64,000 nt of DNA from Geodermatophilus sabuli (lineage in GTDB: Bacteria > Actinomycetota > Actinomycetes > Mycobacteriales > Geodermatophilaceae). The stretch is from assembly GCF_900215145.1 (NCBI RefSeq), contig NZ_OBDO01000002.1:466125-530124 (forward strand). The letters are read 5' to 3'. A program made the position numbers and the translations under genes. The notes under the pieces are model-generated. The model worked only from the letters and a program-made list of their open reading frames with translations. It was not told where the DNA came from and did no database searches. Positions 1 to 8,768 of the stretch are shown here, piece after piece (position 1 is the stretch's first letter; each line of letters opens with the position of its first letter).

Positions 1-554
1 ACAACGCGGCGTTCCGCGCGGCGCTGCGGGAACTGACCCAGATGCTGGTCTACGAGGCCACCCGCGACCTCGCCGTCGCCGAGGACCCGATCACCACGCC
101 GGTCACCTCGACCACCGGCTACCGCCTGGCCGCCCCGCCGCTGATCGTGCCGGTGCTGCGGGCCGGGCTCGGCATGGCCGACACCGCGCACGGGATGCTG
201 CCGGAGTCGCAGATGGGCTTCGTCGGCCTGGCCCGCAACGAGGAGACGTTCCAGCCGGAGGCGTACATGGCCTCCCTGCCGGAGACGCTGGTCGACCGCG
301 AGGTGTTCGTCCTCGACCCGATGCTGGCCACCGGGGGTTCGCTGGTGCACTGCTGCGGCCTGCTGACCGCTCGCGGCGTCACCTCGATCACCGTGCTGTG
401 CGCGCTGGCCGCCCCCGAGGGCATCACGCGGCTGGAGGAGAGCGGGCTGCCGCTGCGGGTCTTCACGGCCTCGGTCGACGAGGGTCTCAACGACAAGGCG
501 TACATCGTCCCGGGCCTGGGCGACGCCGGCGACCGCCAGTTCGGCGCGGTGTGA
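1..554 (+). CDS. upp: Uracil phosphoribosyltransferase (5' partial)
   Basis: Converts uracil and PRPP to UMP in pyrimidine salvage, in the cytoplasm. The reading frame is open from the window edge (first full codon at position 3), so the N-terminus lies outside; about 183 residues remain of a usual length near 208. The PRPP-binding loop [10 protein letters not shown] is visible, and the C-terminus GDAGDRQFG is the uracil-binding end of the family. The stop overlaps the GTG of the next gene by 4 bp (GTGA), implying translational coupling. Adjacent salvage genes (pmmB and punA on the other strand) match the M. tuberculosis Rv3307-Rv3309c neighbourhood. Confidence 0.96.
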   Translation, partial: NAAFRAALRELTQMLVYEATRDLAVAEDPITTPVTSTTGYRLAAPPLIVPVLRAGLGMADTAHGMLPESQMGFVGLARNEETFQPEAYMASLPETLVDREVFVLDPMLATGGSLVHCCGLLTARGVTSITVLCALAAPEGITRLEESGLPLRVFTASVDEGLNDKAYIVPGLGDAGDRQFGAV

Positions 555-1444
555 CCGTGCGCTTCGGGGTGCTCGGCACCGGGCACTGGGCGCAGACGGT
601 GCACGCCGCCGCGCTGGCCGAGCACCCGACGGCGTCCCTCGCCGGCGTCTGGGGCCGCGACCTCGCCAAGGCCAAGGCGGTGGGGGCGGAGTTCGACGTC
701 CCGGGCTACGCCGACCTCGACGCCCTGCTGGCGGAGGTCGACGCGGTCGCGATCGCCGTCCCGCCGGACGTGCAGGTCGCGCTGGTGGAGCGCGCCGCCG
801 CCGCGGGCAAGCACCTCCTGCTGGAGAAGCCGATCGGGCTGTCGCTGGCCGACGCCGACCGGGTCGTCTCCGCGGTGCGGGCGGCCGGCGTCGCGTCGGT
901 CGTCTTCTTCACCTTCCGGTTCCAGCCGAGCACGGCCACGTGGCTGGCGCAGGCGGGCCGCACGATGCTCGCCGGCGGTGCGGGCACCTGGCTCAGCGCC
1001 CTGGCCGGGAGCCCCTTCGACTCCGCGTGGCGCCGGCGGCACGGGGCGCTGTGGGACATCGGCCCGCACGCCCTCTCCCTGCTCCTGCCGGCTCTCGGGC
1101 CGGTGACGACGGTGCAGGCCGGCGGCGGGTCGGGCGACACCGTCCACCTGGTGCTGCAGCACTCCGCCGGGGTGTCGTCGACGGTGACGCTGTCCCACAC
1201 GGTCACGCCGATGTCGACGGGCATCGAGTTCTACGTGCACGGGGACGCCGGCCGCGTCGTCCTGCTGCCCGACACCGAGCACCCGGTCGAAGCGCTGTCG
1301 GTCGCGGTCGACGAGCTGGGTGCGGCCGCCATGACCGGCGGAGCGCACCCCTGTGACGTCGGCTTCGGGCGGACCGTGGTGGCGGTGCTCGCCGCGGCCG
1401 AGCGGGCGCTCGCGTCGGGGTGCCGGGAGCCGGTCGAGGACTGA
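551..1444 (+). CDS. Gfo/Idh/MocA-family NAD(P)-dependent oxidoreductase
   Basis: Predicted cytoplasmic sugar- or polyol-type dehydrogenase of 297 residues. The N-terminal Rossmann motif GVLGTGHWA (about residues 5-13) binds the dinucleotide. [12 protein letters not shown] (about residues 95-106) is the signature EKP motif carrying the conserved lysine. [13 protein letters not shown] in the second half is the substrate-domain helix with the catalytic-type histidine. The GTG at 551 is chosen because it overlaps the upp stop by 4 bp and immediately precedes the Rossmann strand; a longer frame upstream would run through upp. The substrate cannot be told from sequence. Confidence 0.88.
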   Translation: MTVRFGVLGTGHWAQTVHAAALAEHPTASLAGVWGRDLAKAKAVGAEFDVPGYADLDALLAEVDAVAIAVPPDVQVALVERAAAAGKHLLLEKPIGLSLADADRVVSAVRAAGVASVVFFTFRFQPSTATWLAQAGRTMLAGGAGTWLSALAGSPFDSAWRRRHGALWDIGPHALSLLLPALGPVTTVQAGGGSGDTVHLVLQHSAGVSSTVTLSHTVTPMSTGIEFYVHGDAGRVVLLPDTEHPVEALSVAVDELGAAAMTGGAHPCDVGFGRTVVAVLAAAERALASGCREPVED

Positions 1445-1454
1445 GTCCCGCGCT

Positions 1455-1504
1455 GCTCCTGCGGTGTTCTCACCCGGCTTGCGGTGGTGCAACGCCGCAG
1501 GAGC
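1455..1504. terminator. Inverted repeat between convergent genes, likely bidirectional terminator
   Basis: GCTCCTGCGG (1455-1464) pairs perfectly with CCGCAGGAGC (1495-1504). It lies in the 83-bp gap between the convergent oxidoreductase and the secreted protein gene. No T-run follows, as is usual in high-GC actinobacteria. Confidence 0.45.
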
Positions 1505-1527
1505 GTGCGGAACGCCGCGGGAGGCGG

Positions 1528-2430
1528 TCAGTCGTAGGGGTCGGTGAGGACCGCGTTGGCCTGCAGGACGGCGAACGTGACCGGCGGGCCGTCAGTGGTC
1601 GTCGTGCCGGGGACGTCGGCGCTCGCCCCGCCGTCGACGCTGAACGTGCCGCTCCAGGTCGTGGTCAGCGCGGCGATGTAGGTGCCACTGCGGTAGCTGT
1701 GGCTGACCGCGTGGTCCGGGTAGGGGGCGCCGGGGTCGGTGCTGGTGAGCACGGTTCCGTCGCCGGTGTGCCAGGTGAAGCTGCTGGCGGTCGCGACGAT
1801 GTCGACGTCGAACCCGCGGATGTCGACGGAGAAGGTCTGCGTGGTCGGGCCGTCGGTGTGGAAGACGACCGGCAGACCCACCAGGCCGTTGCCGGGCGGC
1901 TGCTGCTGGGTGGCCAGCTGCGGCAAGGGGAGGGTCTGGAAGTAGCGGAACACCTCACCCGGGGACGGCGGCGGGTTGAGCGCCGTGATGTCCACGCAGG
2001 TGCGTGTGACTGCCTCCCAGGCGCCGATCGGACTGCCGGGCGTGGCGCCTGCGGGAACCGGCGAGCCGTCCGCGGTCGTGCCGTCGGGGAGGACGAGTCG
2101 ACGCTGTTCGATGACCAGGAACTGGGCGACCCGGTCCGGCGGTACGGGGCAGAGCCGGTCGTCCTCCGCGCGGCATGTGTCCCCGGCGGCCGTGTCGAAT
2201 TGGCACGGAGACGTGAGTCGGTAGGTGTAGGGATGGGCGTCGGGCGCGGCGTTCCCAGCGACCCAGCCGCCAGGACCGCTTATTTCAATGTATGAGGCGT
2301 CCAGCGTCCCGGAGCCCGGTGTTACCTGCGGGCCGTCACAGACGTATCCATCGCAGGCGCCGTGAGCGGTCGCCGAAGTCCCAAGGAGTAGGCAGACCGC
2401 AGTCGCAAGAGTGCCAAGTGACTTCTTCAT
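1528..2430 (-). CDS. Secreted protein of unknown function (PKD-like C-terminal region)
   Basis: A 300-residue exported protein. The N-terminus MKKSLGTLATAVCLLLGTSATAHGA is a clear Sec signal peptide. Cysteines follow at CDGYVCDG, SPCQF, DTCRAEDDRLC and RTCVD, suggesting extracellular disulfides. The C-terminal half (FTWHTGDGT, HSYRSGTY) resembles the PKD-fold pattern of a structured fragment followed by H-x-Y. It sits 6 bp downstream of the lipoprotein gene 2437-3021 and is almost certainly cotranscribed with it. Base composition is visibly less GC-rich than its neighbours. No enzymatic motif is seen, and the function is unknown. Confidence 0.8.
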   Translation of the reverse strand: MKKSLGTLATAVCLLLGTSATAHGACDGYVCDGPQVTPGSGTLDASYIEISGPGGWVAGNAAPDAHPYTYRLTSPCQFDTAAGDTCRAEDDRLCPVPPDRVAQFLVIEQRRLVLPDGTTADGSPVPAGATPGSPIGAWEAVTRTCVDITALNPPPSPGEVFRYFQTLPLPQLATQQQPPGNGLVGLPVVFHTDGPTTQTFSVDIRGFDVDIVATASSFTWHTGDGTVLTSTDPGAPYPDHAVSHSYRSGTYIAALTTTWSGTFSVDGGASADVPGTTTTDGPPVTFAVLQANAVLTDPYD

Positions 2431-2436
2431 CCCCCG

Positions 2437-3021
2437 CTATCCGACCGTGAGACTGGAGACCAGCCACGAATTGAGGTCGGCCCGCCACTGCAACAACATG
2501 CCGGATTGCAGGTCGCCTGAGGCGTCACCTGAGCGCTCGAGTACTTCGCGGCCGGAGGCGTCCACGACGACGTACTCGCTTTGGGAGTAGACGAAGCCGA
2601 GTTCGGCCTCATTTCCTGTGACTAGCGGTGGGCCGTACTCCTTGAAGGTGTAGGTGAAGCCGCGATAGGTGTACCCCGACTGTTGATCGGCTTCGTAGGA
2701 GGCGGCGATCTGCTGACAAAGGGGACAGCTAACGCTCAAATCGCGAAGGGATTGAGCTGGCACGGAGCCTGCGCCGATCTCCTTGCCTAGACTCATGTAG
2801 TACCTCGCGAAACTGAGCGCTCCTTCTGGCGTCTTTTCGCGGGCTCCGTCCGGAACAGGAAACTCGGCCGGCCCGAGGGGTGGGAGTTCCGCCTCCGACG
2901 GCTCTGCCGCACCAGCGCTCGGCAGGGTGTCGCTGGCCTCCTGCTTCTCCGCGCATCCGCCGAGCAGCGCCACCCCCACCGCCAGGCCGGCCACCAGTCG
3001 CAGCGTCGTGCGCCGTGCCAC
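2437..3021 (-). CDS. Lipoprotein, DUF6318-like
   Basis: A 194-residue predicted lipoprotein. The start RRTTLRLVAGLAVGVALLGGC has a twin-arginine-rich n-region and a lipobox LLGGC, so the mature protein would be lipid-anchored outside the membrane. The body (EGALSFARYYM, CPLCQQIAASY, YVVVDASG, LQWRADLNSWLVSSLTVG) resembles the actinobacterial DUF6318 family, including its C-P-x-C element. The GTG at 3021 is preferred, since a G-run lies about 7 bp upstream; GTG at 3030 is an in-frame alternative. It is the first gene of a two-gene operon. Composition is lower in GC than the surroundings, compatible with recent acquisition. Confidence 0.78.
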   Translation of the reverse strand: MARRTTLRLVAGLAVGVALLGGCAEKQEASDTLPSAGAAEPSEAELPPLGPAEFPVPDGAREKTPEGALSFARYYMSLGKEIGAGSVPAQSLRDLSVSCPLCQQIAASYEADQQSGYTYRGFTYTFKEYGPPLVTGNEAELGFVYSQSEYVVVDASGREVLERSGDASGDLQSGMLLQWRADLNSWLVSSLTVG

Positions 3022-3170
3022 GTCGTCCACCCCCCGAGTCGATCCACCAACCGCCGGGACACTACGGAGCGCCGCCGACCCGGGCACGCGGCCCTGTGGA
3101 CAACCACCCGATCGCATTGCCGGTGTCCCTCGTGCTCCACCGGCGGACCGCGGAGCGATGTGATGCGTGC

Positions 3171-3182
3171 CACGATGCGCGG
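3171..3182 (+). promoter_or_regulatory. -10-like element for a leaderless start
   Basis: CACGAT (3171-3176) ends 6 bp before the GTG at 3183. The spacing fits transcription beginning at the start codon. Confidence 0.4.
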
Positions 3183-4196
3183 GTGACCCGCCACGGTGCC
3201 CGGCCGACGACCCGATCGAGTGGACGGGCGGCTGCTGCCGCGGTCCTCGCGCTGCCGGTGCTGCTCCTCGGTTGCTCCAGCGATCCGGAGGAGGAGCAGC
3301 AGGGCGGTGGCGGTGGGGGACAGGGCACCGAGACGATTGCGTTGGGGATCATCCCGATCATCGACGTCGCTCCCGTCTACCTCGGCCAGGAGCAGGGCTT
3401 CTTCGAGGACCAGGGCATCGAGCTCGACCTCAGTGCGGGCCAGGGCGGTGCGGCGATCGTGCCCGGCGTCGCCAGCGGGAGCATCGACATCGGCTTCGGC
3501 AACAACCTGTCGCTGGTGGTCGCCGCGTCGAACGAGCTGCCTCTCCAGGTGCTCTGCAGCGCGGTCGACAGCACCGGCGACCCGGAGCGTGACCCGTTCA
3601 CGATCGTCACCGCGGACCCGGCGATCACGCGCCCGGCCGACCTCGCCGGCAAGACCGTCGCCACGAACACCATCAACGCCATCGGCGACACGGTGGTCAA
3701 GGCGTCGGTGCGGGCGGACGGCGGCGACCCGAACGCGGTCACCTTCGTCGAGCTGCCCTTCCCCAACATGGCCGCGGCTCTGGCGGCAGGGGACGTCGAC
3801 GCCGCCTGGCTGGTGGAGCCCTTCGTGACCCTCGCCGAGGGCCAGGGCATCCGCGTGCTGACCACGCCGCTCAACGACTTCACCGACGTCCAGGTGGAGG
3901 TGTCCACCTACTTCACGAGCACGGCCTACGCCGCCGAGAACCCGGAACTCGTCGAGCGGTTCACCACGGCGATGGTGCAGTCCCTCAACTACGCGCAGGA
4001 GAACCCGGACGCGGTGCGCGCGATCCTGCCGACGTACCTCGACATCCCCGAGGAGGTCGCAGCGAAGGTGCGGCTCCCCGAGTGGAACACCGAGGTGAGC
4101 CAGGAGACCTTCGAGATGTACACCGAGCTGCCCGAGGCCCAGGGGCTGCTGGGCGGGGAGGTCGACCTGGACACCCTGCTGGCGCAGGTCAACTGA
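3183..4196 (+). CDS. ABC transporter substrate-binding lipoprotein (NMT1/SsuA-like)
   Basis: A 337-residue periplasmic-type binding protein. It has a signal peptide and lipobox (LALPVLLLGC), then a Gly-rich linker. The mature part has family features: PIIDVAPVYLGQEQGFFEDQGIELDL, the ligand-pocket stretch ASGSIDIGFGNN, and ADLAGKTVATN. This family binds thiamine precursors, alkanesulfonates, taurine or riboflavin-type ligands; which one is not readable here. No permease or ATPase gene is adjacent, so the binding protein is an orphan in this window. The GTG at 3183 directly precedes the basic n-region (TRHGARPTTRSSGR) of the signal peptide. Confidence 0.88.
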   Translation: MTRHGARPTTRSSGRAAAAAVLALPVLLLGCSSDPEEEQQGGGGGGQGTETIALGIIPIIDVAPVYLGQEQGFFEDQGIELDLSAGQGGAAIVPGVASGSIDIGFGNNLSLVVAASNELPLQVLCSAVDSTGDPERDPFTIVTADPAITRPADLAGKTVATNTINAIGDTVVKASVRADGGDPNAVTFVELPFPNMAAALAAGDVDAAWLVEPFVTLAEGQGIRVLTTPLNDFTDVQVEVSTYFTSTAYAAENPELVERFTTAMVQSLNYAQENPDAVRAILPTYLDIPEEVAAKVRLPEWNTEVSQETFEMYTELPEAQGLLGGEVDLDTLLAQVN

Positions 4197-4206
4197 CGGG
4201 GCCGGC

Positions 4207-4230
4207 GGGCGGGCCCCGGGGAGCCCGCCC
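4207..4230. terminator. Hairpin between convergent genes
   Basis: GGGCGGGC (4207-4214) and GCCCGCCC (4223-4230) form a perfect 8-bp stem with an 8-nt loop in the 37-bp gap between convergent stop codons. Confidence 0.55.
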
Positions 4231-4233
4231 TGC

Positions 4234-4614
4234 TCAGCCCTCCAGCTCGTACGCCAGCCCGTGCCGGGGCTGGTACAGCAGCATCCAGCCGGCGCCGGGC
4301 ACACGCAGCGACGTCACCAGGCCGAAACCCTGGTCCTGCACCTCCTCCCGCACCTCGATGCCGGCCGCGCGGAGCTCGGCGGCCGTCGCCGCGACGTCGT
4401 CGCACATCAGCGACGCCTGGTGGTACGGCACGGAGGCCCAGGCCTCGCCGGGCTCGTCCGCGGTGGGGTGCACGCCGAGCTCGCTCGGCGGGGTCTTGAA
4501 GATGAGCCAGCCGCCGCCGGCGTCCAGCGACGGCCAGCGCAGCACCTCGCGGAAGAAGCGCCGTGTCGCCTCGGGGTCGTCGGAGTAGACGATCGTGTGG
4601 AAGCCGGTGATCAC
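4234..4614 (-). CDS. VOC-family (glyoxalase-like) protein
   Basis: A 126-residue single-unit vicinal-oxygen-chelate fold protein. It starts ITGFHTIVYSDDPEATRRFFREVL, the usual first beta-alpha module with a metal-ligand histidine. The second module is [25 protein letters not shown] and ends PGAGWMLLYQPRHGLAYEL. Members may be dioxygenases, isomerases or drug-binding proteins; the reaction cannot be assigned. It follows the HAD phosphatase gene with a 9-bp gap, but a TAGCGT 6 bp before the GTG suggests its own leaderless transcript. Confidence 0.85.
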   Translation of the reverse strand: MITGFHTIVYSDDPEATRRFFREVLRWPSLDAGGGWLIFKTPPSELGVHPTADEPGEAWASVPYHQASLMCDDVAATAAELRAAGIEVREEVQDQGFGLVTSLRVPGAGWMLLYQPRHGLAYELEG

Positions 4615-4626
4615 CGGCCCACGCTA
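4615..4626 (-). promoter_or_regulatory. -10 element of leaderless VOC gene
   Basis: TAGCGT on the minus strand (4621-4626) with a 6-bp spacer before the GTG at 4614. Its first three bases are the TAG stop codon of the upstream HAD gene. Confidence 0.5.
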
Positions 4627-5316
4627 GGCCCCGAGCCGGTCGGCCAGCTCCTCGAACGAGCGCACCGACAGGTCGGCGTCCGGGTCCGTCTCCGGCGGCA
4701 CCGCCCGGCCGCCGAACTCGTCGGGGCGGTGCACGTACGCCGTCCGCAGGCCGCGGGCGCGGGCCGCGGTCAGGTCCTCGACGTGCGCGGCGACCATCAG
4801 CACCGACGACGGCGGCAACGCCAGCAGCCGCGGCGCGGCGTCGTAGACCTCCGGGTCGGGCTTGTAGTGCTGCACGATCTCCGCGCCCAGCACGCAGTCC
4901 CACGGCAGCCCGGCCCGCTTGGCCATGTCGACGATCAGCGCGACGTTGCCGTTGGACAGCGGCGCGAGCACGTGTGCCCGCGCCAGCCGGGTCAGCCCCG
5001 GGACGACGTCCGGCCACGGGTCGAGCCGGTGCCAGGCCAGCGTCAGCTCGTCGCGCACCTCCGGCGCGACGTCGGGCCGGCCGGCGGCGGCGAGGACGTC
5101 GTCCAGGGAGGAGCGGTGCAGGGCGTCCAGCGGCGTCCACGGCAGCTCGCCGGAGCGCACCCGCTCCATCGAGGGCACGTACCGGCGGCGCCAGTCGTCG
5201 GCGAGCGCGGCGGCGTCGACCGACGGCCCCAGCAGTCGCCGGGCCTCCCGCGCGACCCCGCCGCGCCAGTCCACGACCGTCCCGAAGACGTCGAACACCA
5301 GCGCCCGGATCGCCAC
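4624..5316 (-). CDS. HAD hydrolase, haloacid dehalogenase type II-like
   Basis: A 230-residue cytoplasmic HAD-superfamily hydrolase. Motif I is FDVFGTVVDWRGG, with the nucleophilic Asp near residue 8 and the FGT of type II haloacid dehalogenases. Motif II is PLSNGN, the lysine motif is HYKPDPEVYDAAPRLL, and motif IV is HVEDLTAARARGL. These suggest 2-haloacid dehalogenase chemistry, but phosphatase activity is equally possible in this family. The GTG at 5316 lies 2 bp after the phosphomannomutase stop, indicating one operon with pmmB. Confidence 0.87.
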   Translation of the reverse strand: MAIRALVFDVFGTVVDWRGGVAREARRLLGPSVDAAALADDWRRRYVPSMERVRSGELPWTPLDALHRSSLDDVLAAAGRPDVAPEVRDELTLAWHRLDPWPDVVPGLTRLARAHVLAPLSNGNVALIVDMAKRAGLPWDCVLGAEIVQHYKPDPEVYDAAPRLLALPPSSVLMVAAHVEDLTAARARGLRTAYVHRPDEFGGRAVPPETDPDADLSVRSFEELADRLGA

Positions 5317-5318
5317 GA

Positions 5319-6944
5319 CTACACCCCCAGCGCCGCGGCCATCTCGGCGCGCAGCTCGTCGAGTTCGTCGGCACCGCGGCCGCGGGCGGCGATCAGCCCG
5401 GCGTCGTCGTGCACCGGCACCACCGTCTCCAGGTAGGCCTTGAGCTTCGGTTCGGTGCCGCTGGGCCGCACGATCACCCGGACGCCGTCGCCCAGCAGCC
5501 GGACGGCGTCCACCGGCGGCTGCTCGTGCGCCAGGTCGGCGACCGCCACCTCGCGGCCCAGCAGGCGGGTGGGCGGCGCGGACCGCAGCCGGGCCATCAT
5601 GGCGCCGATCCGGGAGAGGTCCTCGACCCGCACCGACAGCTGCCCGGTCACGAACAGCCCGTGCTCGCCGGCCAGCTCGTCGAGCCGGTCCAGCAGCGTG
5701 CGCCCTGAGGCCTTCAGCTCCGCCGCGAGCAGCGCGACGGCGAGCGCGGCCGAGATGCCGTCCTTGTCCTTGACCACCTGCGGCGCGACGGCGTACCCCA
5801 GCGCCTCCTCGTAGCCGAAGACGAGGGGGACGTCGTCGATGCCGGCCCGGACGATCCACTTGAACCCGGTGGGGGTCTCGGCGAACCGCACCCCGTGCGC
5901 CGCGGCCAGTACCGACAGCAGGGAGCCGCTCACCAGCGACGCCGCGTACGTGCCGCGCACCCCGCGGCGCAGCAGCCAGTCGGCGAGCAGGGCGCCCACC
6001 TCGTCGCCGGTCAGCTGGCGGCCCCCGCAGACCACCGAGCAGCGGTCGGCGTCGGGGTCCTCGGCGATGGCGACGTCCGCGCCGACGCGGTCGGCCAGGG
6101 CCTGGAGGAGGTCGACCGCGCCCGGTTCCTCCGGGTTCGGGAAGGTGACGGTCGGGAACGCCGGGTCGGGGGAGTCCTGCTCGGCGACGCTCACCGGCGG
6201 CGCGAACCTGGCCGCGGCGAACACCGTGCGGGTGGTCTCCGCCCCGACCCCGTGCATCGCGGTGTAGGCCACCGTCAGCGCCGCACGGTCCGCGGCCGGC
6301 ACGCGGTCGGGCTGCAGAGCGGCCACGACGGCGGCCACGTAGTCGGCCTGGACGTCGTCGCCGAGGGTGAGCCAGTCGTCGGAGCGCGGCACCTCCCGCG
6401 CCGGCCCCACCGCGGAGATGGCGGCCTCGATCAGCCGGTCGGCCGGGGGCACCAGCTGGGCGCCGTCGTCCAGGTAGACCTTGTAGCCGTTGTCGTCGGG
6501 CGGGTTGTGGCTGGCGGTCACCATCACGCCGGCCGCGCAGCCCAGGTGCCGGACGGCGAAGGCGAGCACCGGCGTGGGCAGCGGCCGCGGCAGCACCTGG
6601 ACGGCGAAGCCCGCGCCCGCGAGCACCGCCGCCGACACCTGGGCGAACTCGTCGGAGCGGCGGCGGGCGTCGAAGCCGATGACCACCCCGGCGCCGGCGT
6701 GCCCCGAGTCGGCCAGGTACCGGGCCAGCCCCGCGGCGGCCCGGGTGACGACGGCGGCGTTCATGCCGGCCGGGCCGGCGCGCACCGGCCCGCGCAGCCC
6801 CGCCGTGCCGAAGGTGAGCGGGCCGGCGAACCGGCGCTCCAGCTCGGTCGTGTCCTCCGCCTCGATCAGCGCCTCGATCTCCGCGCGGTCGCCGGCGTGC
6901 GGGTCGGCGTCGGCCCAGTCGCGAGCCAGGCCGAGGAGGCTCAC
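5319..6944 (-). CDS. pmmB: Phosphomannomutase/phosphoglucomutase family protein
   Basis: A 541-residue alpha-D-phosphohexomutase interconverting sugar 1- and 6-phosphates (phosphopentomutase-like activity also occurs in this subgroup). Signatures in order: TFGTAGLRGPV, the phosphoserine loop VTASHNPPDDNGYKVY (about residues 145-160), the Mg-binding DPDADRC, the sugar-specificity loop GYEEALGYA, and the phosphate-binding RPSGTEPKLKAY. Length is typical of the long PMM/PGM subgroup. The GTG at 6944 is chosen for the GGGAGG 5 bp upstream. Its position next to punA fits processing of ribose-1-phosphate released by nucleoside phosphorolysis (inference). Confidence 0.95.
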   Translation of the reverse strand: MSLLGLARDWADADPHAGDRAEIEALIEAEDTTELERRFAGPLTFGTAGLRGPVRAGPAGMNAAVVTRAAAGLARYLADSGHAGAGVVIGFDARRRSDEFAQVSAAVLAGAGFAVQVLPRPLPTPVLAFAVRHLGCAAGVMVTASHNPPDDNGYKVYLDDGAQLVPPADRLIEAAISAVGPAREVPRSDDWLTLGDDVQADYVAAVVAALQPDRVPAADRAALTVAYTAMHGVGAETTRTVFAAARFAPPVSVAEQDSPDPAFPTVTFPNPEEPGAVDLLQALADRVGADVAIAEDPDADRCSVVCGGRQLTGDEVGALLADWLLRRGVRGTYAASLVSGSLLSVLAAAHGVRFAETPTGFKWIVRAGIDDVPLVFGYEEALGYAVAPQVVKDKDGISAALAVALLAAELKASGRTLLDRLDELAGEHGLFVTGQLSVRVEDLSRIGAMMARLRSAPPTRLLGREVAVADLAHEQPPVDAVRLLGDGVRVIVRPSGTEPKLKAYLETVVPVHDDAGLIAARGRGADELDELRAEMAAALGV

Positions 6945-7017
6945 GACGCCTCCCTGCCGGCGCTCGGCGGTGTCGCCGGCCAGGCTGCGGCGCCCCCGGG
7001 CGGGCTCGCCGGCCCGC

Positions 7018-7878
7018 TCACCGCTCGGCCCCGCTGCCCGGTGCGATGTCCCCGCCGGGCAGGGGCGGCTCGACGTTCTCGGCGTCGAACTGCGCCAGCG
7101 TGTACTCGCCACCCACGCGCGCGTGCACGGGGTCGGCGAGGTCCGGCTCGCCGTACGCCTCGACCAGCGCCGACGCGAACACCTCGGCGTCGTCGGCCGG
7201 CTCGTACCCCAGCGCCCGCGCGGCGGTGAGGTCCCACCAGTTGCGGGTGTTGGCCGACACGCCCCAGACGACGGCGAAGCCGGGGGCCGGCGCCCGGAGT
7301 GCGGCGTCGACGAGGCGGACCTGGTCGCCGGGGGACAGCCACGTCGACAGGTGGCGGACCGTCGTGGGCTCGGCGAAGGCGCTCCCGATCCGCAGGCAGA
7401 CGACGTCCATCCCGTACCGGTCGACGTAGAGCGAGCCCAGCGCCTCCATCGCCGCCTTGGAGACGCCGTAGTACGTGTCCGGCCGCGGCGGGGCGTCGAC
7501 CTCGCGCAGCAGTCCGCCGTCCGGGCGGGGGGTGTAGCCGGTGGCGTGGTTGCTGCTGGCCAGGACGACGCGGGAGACCCCGGCCCGCCGGGCGGCCTCC
7601 AGCACGCAGTAGGTGCCCTCGATGTTGGCGTGCGAGATCGCCGGCCAGGTCGACTCCGTGGCGATCCCCGCCAGGTGCACGACGGCGGAGACCCCGGCGA
7701 CGGCGTCCTCCATCGCGGTGAGGTCGGTGGTGTCGGCGACCACCTGCTCCTCGCCGGGCCGGGTGTCGGTCATCGGGACGACGTCGAGCGAGCGGACCGC
7801 CCAGCCGCGCTCGGGCAGCCCGCCGCGCAGCACGGTGCCGATCCGCCCGGCGGCCCCCGTCACCAGCACCTGACTCAC
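7018..7878 (-). CDS. NAD-dependent epimerase/dehydratase, uronate dehydrogenase-like
   Basis: A 286-residue extended short-chain dehydrogenase. The Rossmann motif GAAGRIG is at residues 8-14, and the catalytic motif [13 protein letters not shown] (YxxxK) lies near residue 145. [11 protein letters not shown] and ASSNHATGY are the NAD-contact and substrate strands typical of uronate dehydrogenase-type proteins. The start codon overlaps the punA stop by 4 bp, so both are cotranslated. Uronate oxidation is a family-based guess; related sugar epimerases cannot be excluded. Confidence 0.85.
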   Translation of the reverse strand: MSQVLVTGAAGRIGTVLRGGLPERGWAVRSLDVVPMTDTRPGEEQVVADTTDLTAMEDAVAGVSAVVHLAGIATESTWPAISHANIEGTYCVLEAARRAGVSRVVLASSNHATGYTPRPDGGLLREVDAPPRPDTYYGVSKAAMEALGSLYVDRYGMDVVCLRIGSAFAEPTTVRHLSTWLSPGDQVRLVDAALRAPAPGFAVVWGVSANTRNWWDLTAARALGYEPADDAEVFASALVEAYGEPDLADPVHARVGGEYTLAQFDAENVEPPLPGGDIAPGSGAER

Positions 7879-8684
7879 GGCAGCCGCCCCACGAACGCCA
7901 CGAGGAACTCGCCCAGCCGGCCGGCCGCGGCCTTGCCCGCCGCGAGCACCTCCTCGTGGTCGAGCTTCTCGCCGGTGATGCCGGCCGCGGCGTTGGTGAC
8001 CATCGACAGGCCCACCACCTCCAGGCCGGCGGCCCGCGCGGCGATCGCCTCCAGCGCCGTGGACATGCCGACCAGATCCGCGCCCAGCGTGCGCAGCATC
8101 CGGATCTCGGCCGGCGTCTCGTAGTGCGGGCCGGGCAGTGCGGCGTAGACGCCCTCGGTCAGCGAGGGGTCGAGCTCGCGGGCCAGCGACCGCAGCCGCG
8201 CGGAGTACAGGTCGGTGAGGTCGACGAAGGTCGCACCCACCAGCGGCGAGCGGGCGGTCAGGTTGAGGTGGTCGCTGATCAGCACCGCCTGGCCGACCCG
8301 GTGGTCCGGCGCCAGCCCGCCGGCGGCGTTGGTGAGGACGACGGTGCGCACGCCCGCCGCGGCCGCCGTCCGGACGCCGTGCACCACCGGCTCGACGCCG
8401 CGGCCCTCGTAGAGGTGCGTGCGGCCCAGGAAGAGCAGCACCCGCCGCTGCCCGACCCGGACCGAGCGGACCTCCCCGCCGTGGCCGACCGCCGTCGGGG
8501 CGGCGAACCCGGGCAGGTCCCCGATCGCGATGCTGCCGTCGACGGCCCCGAAGGCATCGGCGGCCGGGGCCCAGCCGGACCCCATGACGATGGCGACGTC
8601 GTGGTCGCCGCCGAGGGCGGTGGTGAGGTCGCCGGCCGCGCGGGCGGCCAGGGCGGAGGGGTCGTCGGGCGCAGGGGAACTCAC
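7875..8684 (-). CDS. punA: Purine-nucleoside phosphorylase
   Basis: A 269-residue trimeric-type PNP that splits inosine and guanosine with phosphate into base and ribose-1-phosphate. Motifs: MGSGW (phosphate loop, about residue 34), LGRTHLYEG with the conserved His, [19 protein letters not shown] (purine and phosphate site) and [10 protein letters not shown] with the base-contacting Asn. The GTG start at 8684 has a TAGCGT 6 bp upstream and no Shine-Dalgarno, so it is probably leaderless. It heads the run punA - epimerase - pmmB - HAD. Confidence 0.95.
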   Translation of the reverse strand: MSSPAPDDPSALAARAAGDLTTALGGDHDVAIVMGSGWAPAADAFGAVDGSIAIGDLPGFAAPTAVGHGGEVRSVRVGQRRVLLFLGRTHLYEGRGVEPVVHGVRTAAAAGVRTVVLTNAAGGLAPDHRVGQAVLISDHLNLTARSPLVGATFVDLTDLYSARLRSLARELDPSLTEGVYAALPGPHYETPAEIRMLRTLGADLVGMSTALEAIAARAAGLEVVGLSMVTNAAAGITGEKLDHEEVLAAGKAAAGRLGEFLVAFVGRLP

Positions 8685-8696
8685 GCGGCGACGCTA
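8685..8696 (-). promoter_or_regulatory. -10 element of leaderless punA
   Basis: TAGCGT on the minus strand at 8691-8696, 6 bp from the GTG at 8684. Confidence 0.5.
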
Positions 8697-8755
8697 GCCC
8701 AGCGGCCGTGTCCCGGCCGCGCTCGCACCGACCAGCCGGGGACGGTGATCGTCCC

Positions 8756-8768
8756 TACACTCCGCAGC
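8756..8768 (+). promoter_or_regulatory. -10 element of leaderless GCS2-type ligase gene
   Basis: TACACT (8756-8761), 7 bp before the GTG at 8769; divergent from the punA promoter. Confidence 0.5.

Noticed and set aside
4234..4614. VOC protein as methylmalonyl-CoA epimerase completing the propionyl pathway
   Set aside because: It is a single short VOC unit in the nucleoside-salvage cluster, without the typical epimerase signature; no positional link to mutAB.
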